Shown piece by piece: positions 24,321 to 33,300 of a stretch of 64,000 nucleotides of DNA. The notes beneath the pieces were generated by a model. The model searched no databases. It saw nothing but the letters and a program-made list of their open reading frames with translations, and was not told the DNA's origin. Position numbers and translations under genes: made by a program. Source of the DNA: Oscillospiraceae bacterium. GTDB lineage: Bacteria; Bacillota; Clostridia; Oscillospirales; Ruminococcaceae. The first letter of the stretch is position 1. Each line of letters starts with the position of its first letter. The stretch covers positions 62,001-126,000 of the forward strand of contig JAETSI010000003.1 of the NCBI GenBank assembly GCA_021769725.1, given 5' to 3'.

Positions 24321-25169
24321 ATGCAGTTATTTGAATACATTGATATTTTAAAACAGCCTTACGATATTTTTTATACGAATTCCGTTCATTCTCCGCTTCA
24401 CTGGCATTATTACAGTGAGATCATTTATATGACAAAAGGTTCCATTACAATCACCTGCAACAATCGAAAGGCTGTGCTGAAAGAGGGCAACTTATGTTAT
24501 ATTTATCCGTTACAGCTTCATGAATTTTCAGAAGCGCATGACACAGAAGTCCAGTATGCTGTATTGAAATTTGATATTCATACAATCAATATTACACAAG
24601 CATACATCTCGAAATTCTATGACATCTTTATCCGAAGAACACAGGAAACCGACTTCTGCATGATAATAGACGACAAACAACTAAACAGAGCTTATATTGA
24701 CTTCCTGATTTATCGTACAATTCAAGAATATACTGACAAAAAGGATTTTTATGCATTGCAGGTACAATCCGATATTTATACGCTGCTGATAGAATTTGCG
24801 AGAAAAATTGAAAAAGGGATTATTACTTTAAAAGAAAAGCACACTGATACGGATTTTTCGTTTTATCATATTCTGGAATATATTGATACACATTCCGGAG
24901 AGCCGCTGGAGATTCATGAACTGGTAGAAATGTGTCACATGAGCTATTCTCATTTTGCCAAACTGTTCCGTGAAAATTACGGCCGCTCCTGCAAAGAATA
25001 TATCACCTACATTCGATTGAATAAAGCACAGGACTTGCTTTTTCATACAGACTACGACCTGAATTTTATTGCACAGGAAACAGGCTTCTTTGATTGCAGT
25101 CATTTTATACGGACGTATAAGAAATGGAAGGGCATTACTCCTAAGCAGGAAAGAATGAAACTTATTTAA
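24321..25169 (+). CDS. AraC-family regulator with N-terminal cupin domain
   Basis: Residues 1-130 form a sugar-sensing cupin (HSPLHWHYYSEIIYMTKGS, CYIYPLQLHEFSEA). The last 100 residues are the AraC DNA-binding domain (LVEMCHMSYSHFAKLFRENYGRSCKEYITYIRL, then ETGFFDCSHFIRTYKKWKGITP). It is divergent from the epimerase-mannanase pair and is probably its activator. GAGG lies close before ATG 24321. The 233 bp after it (25170-25402) hold no gene or clear site. Confidence 0.92.
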   Translation: MQLFEYIDILKQPYDIFYTNSVHSPLHWHYYSEIIYMTKGSITITCNNRKAVLKEGNLCYIYPLQLHEFSEAHDTEVQYAVLKFDIHTINITQAYISKFYDIFIRRTQETDFCMIIDDKQLNRAYIDFLIYRTIQEYTDKKDFYALQVQSDIYTLLIEFARKIEKGIITLKEKHTDTDFSFYHILEYIDTHSGEPLEIHELVEMCHMSYSHFAKLFRENYGRSCKEYITYIRLNKAQDLLFHTDYDLNFIAQETGFFDCSHFIRTYKKWKGITPKQERMKLI

Positions 25170-25402
25170 GTAAATGATAAATACATAAAAACCAGCCGAA
25201 GAAAAATCTGACTTGCCCTTTGTCAAGTTGACAGTGAAAATAACAAAAATAATCTATGTAGTTACAAAAAGCAATCTGTGCAATTTGTAAAGACTGCTTC
25301 TGAACGAGCAGACGCCTCATTTTTCAATACTCAATCATATTTTCAGATAACTTCAAGACTTCCTCTTTGAACTCTTTATTGAACTTTATTTTTCATTACA
25401 TA

Positions 25403-26302
25403 TTATAACTGATTGAGAAGTCTGAAAATATCTTTATTTTTAGCAAGTCCATCAGAAAACGCAGTTGCCCCCCCGGCAGCAGTGCCGAGTTTTAATGCAT
25501 ATTCAAAATCTCCGGATTCACAACCTGCAATGAATCCGGCAACCATTGAATCACCTGCTCCGACAGAATTTTTAACATCTCCCCTGCATGCTCCGAAAAT
25601 ATGAGTTTTGCCATTTTCGTCAAGAAGTATCGAACCGTCAGCCGCCATTGATACAAGGACGTTCATTGCACCCATTTTTTTCAATTCATAGGCATATTTT
25701 ACGATATCATCAGTCGATTTCAACTTTATGCCGAACATTTCCTCAAGTTCATAATTGTTTGGCTTAACAAGAAATGGTTTGTATTTCAAAACATTCAGCA
25801 TAAGATCCTTTGCCGCATCTATAACGACCTTTACTTTTCTGATTCCAATACGATCAAGGATTTTCTCGTAAATATCCGACGGAAGTGAAGGTGGAACACT
25901 CCCGGCAAGCACTATCATATCGCCGTCTCTGATTTTATCAAGTTTTTTGAAAAATTCCTCAATCTTCTCCTGTGGTATCTCCGGGCCGCAGCCGTTCAAT
26001 TCCGTTTCAGTATCCGATTTGATTTTCACATTGATACGTGAAAAACCGCTGTCAAGATGCACGAAATCCGAAGTTATATTATCGCTGGAAATTCCCTTTT
26101 CAATTGCATTTCCCGTAAATCCCGCTGCAAATCCGAGCGCTATTGATGGAATTTCCAATTCGGCAAGTACAAGCGAAACGTTTATCCCCTTTCCGCCAAA
26201 ATAAATTTCTTCTCTGACAGCACGGTTGACTGAGCCTTTATTTATTTTATCTGCATGAACGACATAGTCTACTGCCGGATTAAAAGTTATTGTGTAAATC
26301 AT
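25403..26302 (-). CDS. PfkB-family sugar kinase, probable 1-phosphofructokinase
   Basis: The 299-residue protein opens with MIYTITFNPAVDY and YFGGKGINVS, the hallmark of the FruK/LacC branch of PfkB kinases, and has the ATP/catalytic block VGAGDSMVAGF near residue 250. It should phosphorylate fructose 1-phosphate or tagatose 6-phosphate. No PTS or other partner is nearby, so the substrate is unsure. GGAGAG precedes the ATG. Confidence 0.88.
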   Translation of the reverse strand: MIYTITFNPAVDYVVHADKINKGSVNRAVREEIYFGGKGINVSLVLAELEIPSIALGFAAGFTGNAIEKGISSDNITSDFVHLDSGFSRINVKIKSDTETELNGCGPEIPQEKIEEFFKKLDKIRDGDMIVLAGSVPPSLPSDIYEKILDRIGIRKVKVVIDAAKDLMLNVLKYKPFLVKPNNYELEEMFGIKLKSTDDIVKYAYELKKMGAMNVLVSMAADGSILLDENGKTHIFGACRGDVKNSVGAGDSMVAGFIAGCESGDFEYALKLGTAAGGATAFSDGLAKNKDIFRLLNQL

Positions 26303-26339
26303 TTTTATATCTCTCCGATTTTTCTATTATTTTTCGAAA

Positions 26340-26372
26340 AACCTGTCCGCAATAAGACTTAGTGGACAGGTT
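26340..26372 (-). terminator. Terminator after thiE
   Basis: AACCTGTCC (26340-26348) and GGACAGGTT (26364-26372) form a perfect 9-bp stem; on the minus strand it is followed by TTTCG and an A/T-rich tail. Confidence 0.7.
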
Positions 26373-26388
26373 AAACGAGAATAATTTC

Positions 26389-27027
26389 TCAGCCAAAAAT
26401 TTTTTCTGCAAGCTGTTTCAGCCCGGAAGTTGCTTTTCCGATATCATCTGCACCAAAAATTGCCGAAACTACTGCGATACCATTCACGCCTGTTCCGTAT
26501 AGCTGCTGCATATTATCCTTTGTGATGCCACCAATAGCTACCGTTGGAATATTAACTGCCGCAGTTATTGCTTTCAGTTTTTCTGACGTCATCCGGCATA
26601 CATTTGTTTTTGTTGAAGTTGGAAAAATGGCTCCGATACCCAGATAATCAGCACCGCTGTGCATGGCATCCACTGCTTCCTCGACTGTATGGACGGATGC
26701 ACCTATTATCATATTATTGCCTACACAACGACGCACTTCAGTAATCTTCATATCATCCTGACCGACATGAATGCCGTCAGCTTTACACGCTGCCGCAATA
26801 TCCACATTGTCATTGATTATAAGCGGAACATTATATGCATCACAAAGTTTTTTAAAAGCCTTTGCTTCTTCAAGAAAAGATTGGTAATCAAGATCTTTTT
26901 CACGCAGCTGCAAACAGGTCAGACCGTTTTTCAAGGCAATCTCCGCTTGTTCGATCAAGGACATTTTTTCTGTCCATTTTCTGTCTGTAACACCGTAGAG
27001 AAGCATATTTTTTTTATCAATTTTCAT
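26389..27027 (-). CDS. thiE: Thiamine-phosphate synthase
   Basis: The 212-residue TIM-barrel has the ThiE motifs QLREKDLD, LIINDNVDIA, DGIHVGQDDM, GAIFPTSTKT and VAIGGIT. It joins the pyrimidine and thiazole phosphates to give thiamine phosphate. AAAGGAAAG lies before the ATG. It is not next to other thi genes in this window, and no TPP riboswitch was found upstream, so it may belong to a salvage route or an operon with the small gene 29 bp before it. Confidence 0.93.
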   Translation of the reverse strand: MKIDKKNMLLYGVTDRKWTEKMSLIEQAEIALKNGLTCLQLREKDLDYQSFLEEAKAFKKLCDAYNVPLIINDNVDIAAACKADGIHVGQDDMKITEVRRCVGNNMIIGASVHTVEEAVDAMHSGADYLGIGAIFPTSTKTNVCRMTSEKLKAITAAVNIPTVAIGGITKDNMQQLYGTGVNGIAVVSAIFGADDIGKATSGLKQLAEKIFG

Positions 27028-27056
27028 ATATTGACTTTCCTTTCGTTTTTAAACTG

Positions 27057-27269
27057 TCAAGCGTGATCTTCACGAACTCTTACAATACTGTAGGCGCATA
27101 TCTGAGGCGGAAGGCTCATAGTCATTATTCCGTTGTGATATATCTTTACCTTTTCGCCTTTTTTAAAATTGAGACAGCGTGTGTTGACAGCGACTTCCTG
27201 CTGAGTAGAATAATCCGTAACCATAAGTCTGCCATTTTCAACACCGATTATTTCTGCACACATTATCAT
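27057..27269 (-). CDS. Small conserved-looking protein of unknown function
   Basis: ATG 27269 has GAGGTG about seven bases upstream, giving 70 residues; ATG 27263 is also possible. The product (EIIGVENGRLMVTDYSTQQEVAV, then KKGEKVKIYHNG and a SLPPQICAYSIVRV end) looks like a small beta-barrel of the kind seen in OB or SH3 folds, here without metal-binding motifs. It precedes thiE. No function can be assigned. Confidence 0.6.
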   Translation of the reverse strand: MIMCAEIIGVENGRLMVTDYSTQQEVAVNTRCLNFKKGEKVKIYHNGIMTMSLPPQICAYSIVRVREDHA

Positions 27270-27293
27270 CCTTATCACCTCGTATTTAGAATC

Positions 27294-27327
27294 AGAGCGT
27301 GTTTACAATAAACAGTAAACACGCTCT
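27294..27327. repeat. Perfect 13-bp inverted repeat between the histidine kinase and the small gene
   Basis: AGAGCGTGTTTAC at 27294-27306 and its exact complement at 27315-27327 flank AATAAACA. It lacks a T tract on both strands, so it is either an unusual terminator for the kinase transcript or a protein-binding site near the promoter of the small gene. Confidence 0.6.
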
Positions 27328-27357
27328 ATTATATTCATTTAAATAATTATATGTGAA

Positions 27358-29892
27358 TTACTTCTTTAACTCTCTTTTCAGCATATAAAACAGCGAATTT
27401 ACATCCAGCGGTTTTGATACATGACCATTCATGCCAGCCTCCTTAGCTTTTGCAACGTCTTCTGCAAAAGCATCAGCTGTCATTGCTATGATCGGAATAT
27501 CAGAATCTTTTCTGTTCATTCCACGTATTACTCGTGTTGCTTCATATCCGTTCATAACTGGCATACGAATATCCATAAGAACTGCTTTATAATAATATTC
27601 ATCAGAATTTTTGAACATTTCTGTACAGATCTGTCCGTTTTCAGCCCATTCAACTTCAAGACCTGCCTCGGTAAGGATAGCAGTTGCAATCTCACTATTA
27701 AGTTCATTATCTTCAGCAAGTAGAATTTTCTCACCACAGAATTGAACTGTACTTTCCTCCGGTGTATTCTTAGAATCTTCACGATTAATATGATGATTGA
27801 TTCCGTAGTAAAGAGTGGATTTAAACAGTGGTTTTGAAATAAATCCATTTATTCCTGCCTGTTTTGCCTTTTCTTCAATACTGCTCCAATCGTAGGCAGA
27901 AATAAGAATTATCGGTATATTTTTTCCGGTATATTCACGGAGTTTTTTAGCTGTTTCAATACCATCCATATCTTCCATCTGCCAGTCAATAAGAATAACG
28001 TCAAAACCTTTTGGATCAGAAATGAATTTTTCAATAGCATCAACGCCGTTTGTAACGTATTCAGCAGATGTACCGATCTCAGTCAATGAGTTTACAGTAC
28101 TTTCGCACAGATCAATGTCATCGTCTACAACAAGCACTCTGATACCTTTAAGCTCCATGGCTTCATTTTCAAGCAGACCTCTTTCAAAATCAAGTATCAC
28201 ATGGAATTCACTGCCTTCTTTTGGCTTGCTGTTTACTTCTATAGTTCCTTCCATAGCATCAATAATATGCTTCGTTATTGATAATCCAAGACCTGTCCCC
28301 TCTTCTTTCCGTACACGCTCCTTATCTTCACGAACAAAATCGTTAAATATTACTTTAAGGAAATCACTCGTCATGCCTATTCCGTTATCCTTGACACGGA
28401 AATGTGTTCTGACATACTTTTCACCCTTTGGAGACTCTTCCTGTGAAAGTGAAACGGAAATATTTCCACCCTCCTGGGTATATTTTACAGCATTAGAAAC
28501 AAGATTCAGCAATACCTGATTAAGACGCAGACTATCACAGCAGACATTTTCAGAAATAATATTCTGGATGTAAATATCGAACTGTTGCCTTTTGCTTCTT
28601 ACGCTTGGTTGAGAAATTGCAACGATATTTTCCATTGTTTCACGCAGAGAGATCTGTGCATCGGAAAGCGTCATCTTGCCGCTTTCGATCTTGGACATAT
28701 CCAGAACGTCATTAATGAGCGAAAGAAGATGTCTGCTTGATTTTGCTATTTTGTTAAGGCAGTTTTCTGTTCTTGCCTTATCGTCAATATTTGAAAGCGC
28801 TATATCTGTCATGCCGACAATAACATTCATCGGGGTTCGTATATCGTGACTCATATTGGATAGGAATTCACTCTTTGCTTTATTTGCTTTTTCAGCGTTC
28901 AGTTTAAGTTCCTGCTGCTTTTTCAACTGAATATACGAAAAGACTGCATATATAACAAATGCAATGGCAAATATGGCAACAAGTGCAATAAAACAGTTAT
29001 TAAACAAATCGTTCTTTTCATTGTTACTGTTTTTAAGTATGTTTTCCATTTCTTCGTATTTGATAAAAGTTATTAGATACCAGTCTGAATAGTAAAGCGG
29101 ACAGGCAAACAGCCCCTTTACTTCATTATCTATAAGGAAAAACGAACTGTAGTTTTCTCTTTTTGACATTGCATTCTGAAGTTCTATAATGTATTCGTCC
29201 GGATTATTACCCTCATATTCTTTATACAGGGCTTTAACTCTGTCAAAATAAGTCCTTCTTTCAGCATTTTCATTCTGAACTACAAAACTGCCGTCCTTTA
29301 TTCTGATTATAAAAGAATATACCATACTGCTGTTATCGTAAGACAGATTAAGGACAGTATTAAGAGTCTCAGGAGGAATTCCGCAAAGAAGTCCGGTATA
29401 TTTTTTTCCCTCAATTTCAAAATCACGGAAAAGAGACATTTCAATTATTTTATTGCCATTCTTATCAAGAGACAGAATATTTCTATTTTCATTTCCATTA
29501 CGGTATTTTTCAAAAGCTTCTGCATCAAGTGGATGTATGCTTTCATCACCACATATGAATTCTCTTTCGCCGTTTTCTTTAAGCAGGACCAGCGACAAAA
29601 AATCGGATGAAAGCTCCTGCTCAATAATACTCTTATCATTACTCTCGATAGATTTTTCCACAGTTTGATTTATAACATCAAATTTTCCTGAAAAATATGT
29701 TGTTGAATGTCTGACAGTTTCTGTTGTCAAACCTGCGAGATATACATTACTGATATCCTTGACAGTCTTCTCATTCAAACTTATAGTGCGTTTGTTCATA
29801 TATACAAAAACCCTGTTTACAAAAATAATAAGAAACAAAAAAACAATAATGAGAACAATTAATTTTTTTACTGCTGACATCTTATTTTTCAT
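27358..29892 (-). CDS. Hybrid sensor histidine kinase with two receiver domains
   Basis: From ATG 29892 (AAGGAG upstream; the reading from 30009 is not supported) the protein has 844 residues. A membrane segment at about 9-26 is followed by an extracellular sensor of about 270 residues and a second segment near 305-325. HisKA follows with His349 in SNMSHDIRTPMN, then HATPase_c with EEGTGLGLSITKHI. REC1 begins VLVVDDDIDLCE (Asp in ILIDWQMEDMDG) and REC2 begins ILLAEDNELN (Asp in VLMDIRMPVMNG). No output domain is present, so the phosphate probably passes on through a phosphotransfer protein. It is divergent from the c-di-GMP riboswitch operon, 175 bp between the promoters' start sites at most. 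Confidence 0.93.
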   Translation of the reverse strand: MKNKMSAVKKLIVLIIVFLFLIIFVNRVFVYMNKRTISLNEKTVKDISNVYLAGLTTETVRHSTTYFSGKFDVINQTVEKSIESNDKSIIEQELSSDFLSLVLLKENGEREFICGDESIHPLDAEAFEKYRNGNENRNILSLDKNGNKIIEMSLFRDFEIEGKKYTGLLCGIPPETLNTVLNLSYDNSSMVYSFIIRIKDGSFVVQNENAERRTYFDRVKALYKEYEGNNPDEYIIELQNAMSKRENYSSFFLIDNEVKGLFACPLYYSDWYLITFIKYEEMENILKNSNNEKNDLFNNCFIALVAIFAIAFVIYAVFSYIQLKKQQELKLNAEKANKAKSEFLSNMSHDIRTPMNVIVGMTDIALSNIDDKARTENCLNKIAKSSRHLLSLINDVLDMSKIESGKMTLSDAQISLRETMENIVAISQPSVRSKRQQFDIYIQNIISENVCCDSLRLNQVLLNLVSNAVKYTQEGGNISVSLSQEESPKGEKYVRTHFRVKDNGIGMTSDFLKVIFNDFVREDKERVRKEEGTGLGLSITKHIIDAMEGTIEVNSKPKEGSEFHVILDFERGLLENEAMELKGIRVLVVDDDIDLCESTVNSLTEIGTSAEYVTNGVDAIEKFISDPKGFDVILIDWQMEDMDGIETAKKLREYTGKNIPIILISAYDWSSIEEKAKQAGINGFISKPLFKSTLYYGINHHINREDSKNTPEESTVQFCGEKILLAEDNELNSEIATAILTEAGLEVEWAENGQICTEMFKNSDEYYYKAVLMDIRMPVMNGYEATRVIRGMNRKDSDIPIIAMTADAFAEDVAKAKEAGMNGHVSKPLDVNSLFYMLKRELKK

Positions 29893-29932
29893 TATATTTC
29901 TCCTTATATTTATAATATAGTTACTAATATTT

Positions 29933-29961
29933 ATTATACTATTTTTTCTCTTTTTTTTCAA
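29933..29961 (-). promoter_or_regulatory. Promoter of the hybrid histidine kinase gene
   Basis: On the minus strand TTGAAA (29961-29956) and TATAAT (29938-29933) are 17 bp apart. Confidence 0.75.
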
Positions 29962-30066
29962 TAGTTTTTTAAAATTTATTAGAAGTTTTTTGTGGTTTGT
30001 TTTGCACAAATTTTGACAAATATAATTCTAAAATTTGTTAAAAACAGAAAAATACCAAAAAATGTA

Positions 30067-30095
30067 TTGACATCGGAATAAAAAAAGTTTATAAT
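30067..30095 (+). promoter_or_regulatory. Consensus promoter upstream of the c-di-GMP riboswitch
   Basis: A perfect TTGACA at 30067-30072 and a perfect TATAAT at 30090-30095 are 17 bp apart. The transcript would start near 30102 and carry a leader of about 265 nt. Confidence 0.85.
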
Positions 30096-30149
30096 AAACG
30101 CATAAACACAAATGAGCAGTCTGAATGTTTATTTGTATATAAATAATAT

Positions 30150-30227
30150 TTGGCAAACTTATTGAAAAGTAAGGACGCAAAGCTTGAGGGTCTAACCTGG
30201 AAACAGTATGACAGCCAGTTGCAGTTG
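30150..30227 (+). promoter_or_regulatory. Cyclic di-GMP-I (GEMM-I) riboswitch
   Basis: The conserved GEMM-I core is present in order: GGCAAAC, a hairpin CTTATT-GAAA-AGTAAG with the GAAA tetraloop, then GGACGCAAAGC. A second arm carries the tetraloop-receptor strand (GGTCTAACCTGG), AAACAGTATGACA and the closing CAGCCAG. These match the class known from Vibrio Vc2 and C. difficile. The aptamer lies in the 5' leader of the dockerin-peptidase gene and just before an intrinsic terminator, so transcription attenuation by c-di-GMP is expected. The sign (on or off) cannot be read with certainty; most class I switches of this layout turn genes off. Confidence 0.92.
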
Positions 30228-30253
30228 ATCGTTTAAGCGATCACTTTTGTGTG

Positions 30254-30292
30254 CAGCTGTGTCTTTTACAAGACTACAGTTGTTTTTCTTTT
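30254..30292 (+). terminator. Intrinsic terminator of the riboswitch expression platform
   Basis: CAGCTGT-GTCTT (30254-30265) pairs with AAGAC-T-ACAGTTG (30270-30282), with one bulged T and one G-T pair, followed by TTTTTCTTTT. GCAGTTG at 30221-30227, at the 3' edge of the aptamer, is nearly the same as the right arm and could compete for the left arm as an antiterminator. Confidence 0.85.
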
Positions 30293-30368
30293 ATAGAATA
30301 TTTTAAGGAAAATCGCACAAACAGCTCTTAACGTAATAAGTTGCCGGATTCAGAAAGGATCAATCATT

Positions 30369-33300
30369 ATGAAAGATACGATGAGAAGACGCAGCTTAAA
30401 AAAACGAATTGCTTTCTTGTTGGCATTATCTATGATATGCAGTTTTCCGTGCACTATAGGCGCTGAAGCCGCACTTTCTGATATCGGGGAATCAAGCAGC
30501 AGTCAGACTGCTGTTATGACAGAAAGCAGTTATGATGAACCGCCGGAAGTACAAGCCGATACACAGGAAAATATTGTTGGTGGCAAACAGGAAAATGACA
30601 TTCTCCCCTCTTATGCAGGCAGGGTAGATGTTTCGATCGGATCAGCTTTATTTATCGACAGCAATGTTGAATTTACTGTAACGCTGACCGGCAGCAATGG
30701 ATACTCTCAGGAAAATACCGTTGCTTTGGAATATTCCGGTGAAACCAGTATCAGCTTTGATAATCTGGCGGATGGCGAATACACCCTTACGGTCAGTGCA
30801 CCGGGATTTGCAGCTTATTCTCAGAATATATCAGTAACTCAGAAAATGTATTCTATTAAGCTGACTACCGGATTCTGCGGAGGATATTCCTACACGGATG
30901 GCGGTCTGCATCCAGGTGTGCTCTTAATTGGAGATACAAACGGTGACGGAGCTGTTGACGACAATGATAAAGATATTTTAATTGATGCCATTGACGGCAT
31001 TGAGGTCTCAGAAGATTATATAACTGATCTTAACCGTGACGGCGCATCTGATCTGGTTGATCTTATGTTTTTCACAAAAAGCTACAAGGATAACAGAAAT
31101 ACCGCCGCATATGTTGAGGAATTTATTTCACCGGCTGTTATCAGAACAGAAGCCAGTGATGGAACTGATCTGGAGGGCGATCCAGCAGAAATAATTAACA
31201 GCAGCGGCAAGGTTGCACTTACTCCCTCAGATTCAGGAGAAATTTCCGAATCGAATCCGGTTTCCCTGGCGTTCGATATGGCTGAAGGAGGAAATTCTGC
31301 TGTTCTTGACGGCATAACCTTTGAAACAGGCAGTGAAAATCCTGTATCCGAAGGATTTATTGACATCATATATACCGAAGATAATGAAGATCATACAATT
31401 ACAGTTCCGGTAAAAGCCGGTGTGGATTTTCTTCTTAAAGAAAGCGACGTATATGCAGAGCTTGATGAAAACGGAAATATCAGTGTTCATCTTGGAAACC
31501 AGATAGCGGTCAAAAAGGTTGTCCTGACTATTACGGATATGCAGAACAATAATAATCTTGCCGAGATCAGCAAAGTTGAATTTGTAAACGGAATGGAAAG
31601 CCGAATTCCTGAACCCGAACTGGATATTCCTGAAAATCTTGCCGCAGCAGCAGGAAGTAAAAAATTTACTCTCAGTTGGGATCCATGTGTCAATGTAACA
31701 GGCTATGAAGTAAAAATTGAACAGGGTGGAAATACAGAAACATTTATTTCAGTATCAAACACTGTCAATGTTACTTCCTTTAACGGAAAAGAACTAAAAA
31801 ATTATACAACTTACAAAGTAAGCGTACAGTCTATAAACGGAACATGGAAAAGCGGTTTTTGCGACACGGCAGATGTAACTCCGCTGCCGACAAAACGTCC
31901 TGATAAACCCGATAATGTCAGAGCTTCTGGATGCTACAAAGGTATCAATGTAAGCTGGAAAAATATGGATGATACGCTGTCATATAATCTTTACTACAAA
32001 GTGAGAAACAGCAGCGGCGAGTATACTAAGATCTCCGGTATTATGGAAAATAAATACACTATTCAAAATCTTGATGAACTTGTGGAATATGAGATCTATG
32101 TTACCGGCGTCAATGAATTTGGCGAAAGCCCGGAATCACTCCACTGCGCAGCATCAACAACAGATCTTAATCCTGCTGAAATGCCGAAATACAATCTGAT
32201 TAACCGTGACGAATATGGAATTCCCGGAAATGCCCATATCATTTCAGCTTCAAGAAGCGGCGGTTCAATGATCGAAAGCAAAGTCGATGAAAACCTGACT
32301 AACACCGCATGGGGAACAGTTGACAACAACGCTGCTTCCTATTATTCAAAGACTACATGGGATGACGGAGGTTTCAATAATCTCGGCAATAATGGACTTA
32401 TTTATACTTTTGATGATGAATATAAAATTGATACAATTGCTCTGCTTGCCACAGACGGAATGCAGTTCTCATATGTAAAGGTGAGATGGTGGGAAGCAAA
32501 TGGAAATACAGCATCTATTGCCGCTTCTGTTCAGCAGCAGAAAGACGCAGAAAACAGGATATATTACGTTATAAAACTTCCATATGCAGTAAATGCCAAT
32601 AAAATACAGTTTGGTCTTGCACGTTACCTTGCCGGACCTGCTTATGGACTTATTACCGTTTCTGAAGCTTATTTCTACAGGTATGATGATCTCAGAGACG
32701 AAATTATGGCATTATATATTGACGATCTGCATACGGTTTTGAAAGATGATGTAACTCAGGCTGACATTGATGCTCTTCGTGAAAAAGTTAATACACCGGA
32801 TGAATTCGGTGAGGAAAATCCGAATAAAGATGCGCTGCTCCGTGAACTTGAAACCGCAGAGAAAATTCTGAACGATGAAAAAATCAGCAGTGCAGTTGAA
32901 ATACACAATGGTATCACAACAAAAGATACCGGACGTGGATTCTCCGGATTAAACGCATGGCAGCCTCTCGGTGTTACCGTTGCTGCCGGAGAAAAAATAA
33001 CGGTTTACGTAGGGCACAATACAAAACGAACCGGTGAAATGACAAATTTGCGTTTGATTATTACTCAGTATCATGCAGAATCCGGCGGAGTTGTTCCTGG
33101 CGGCGCAAATCTTAGAATAGGTGCAAACGAATTTACCATGCCAAATGGTGTCAGCGTAGGCAGCGAATCAGGCGGAGCATTGTACATTCAGTACCAGGCA
33201 AATAATCCGAATGACAGATACTCAGTTCGCATAAGCGGCGGTTCTGAGGTTCCCATTCTTGATCTGTACAATGTGACCGACGAAAATGAACGCATGGAAA

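Noticed and set aside
27028-27056. A TPP riboswitch before thiE
   Set aside because: The gap is only 29 bp and no CTGAGA core was seen here or before the small upstream gene.
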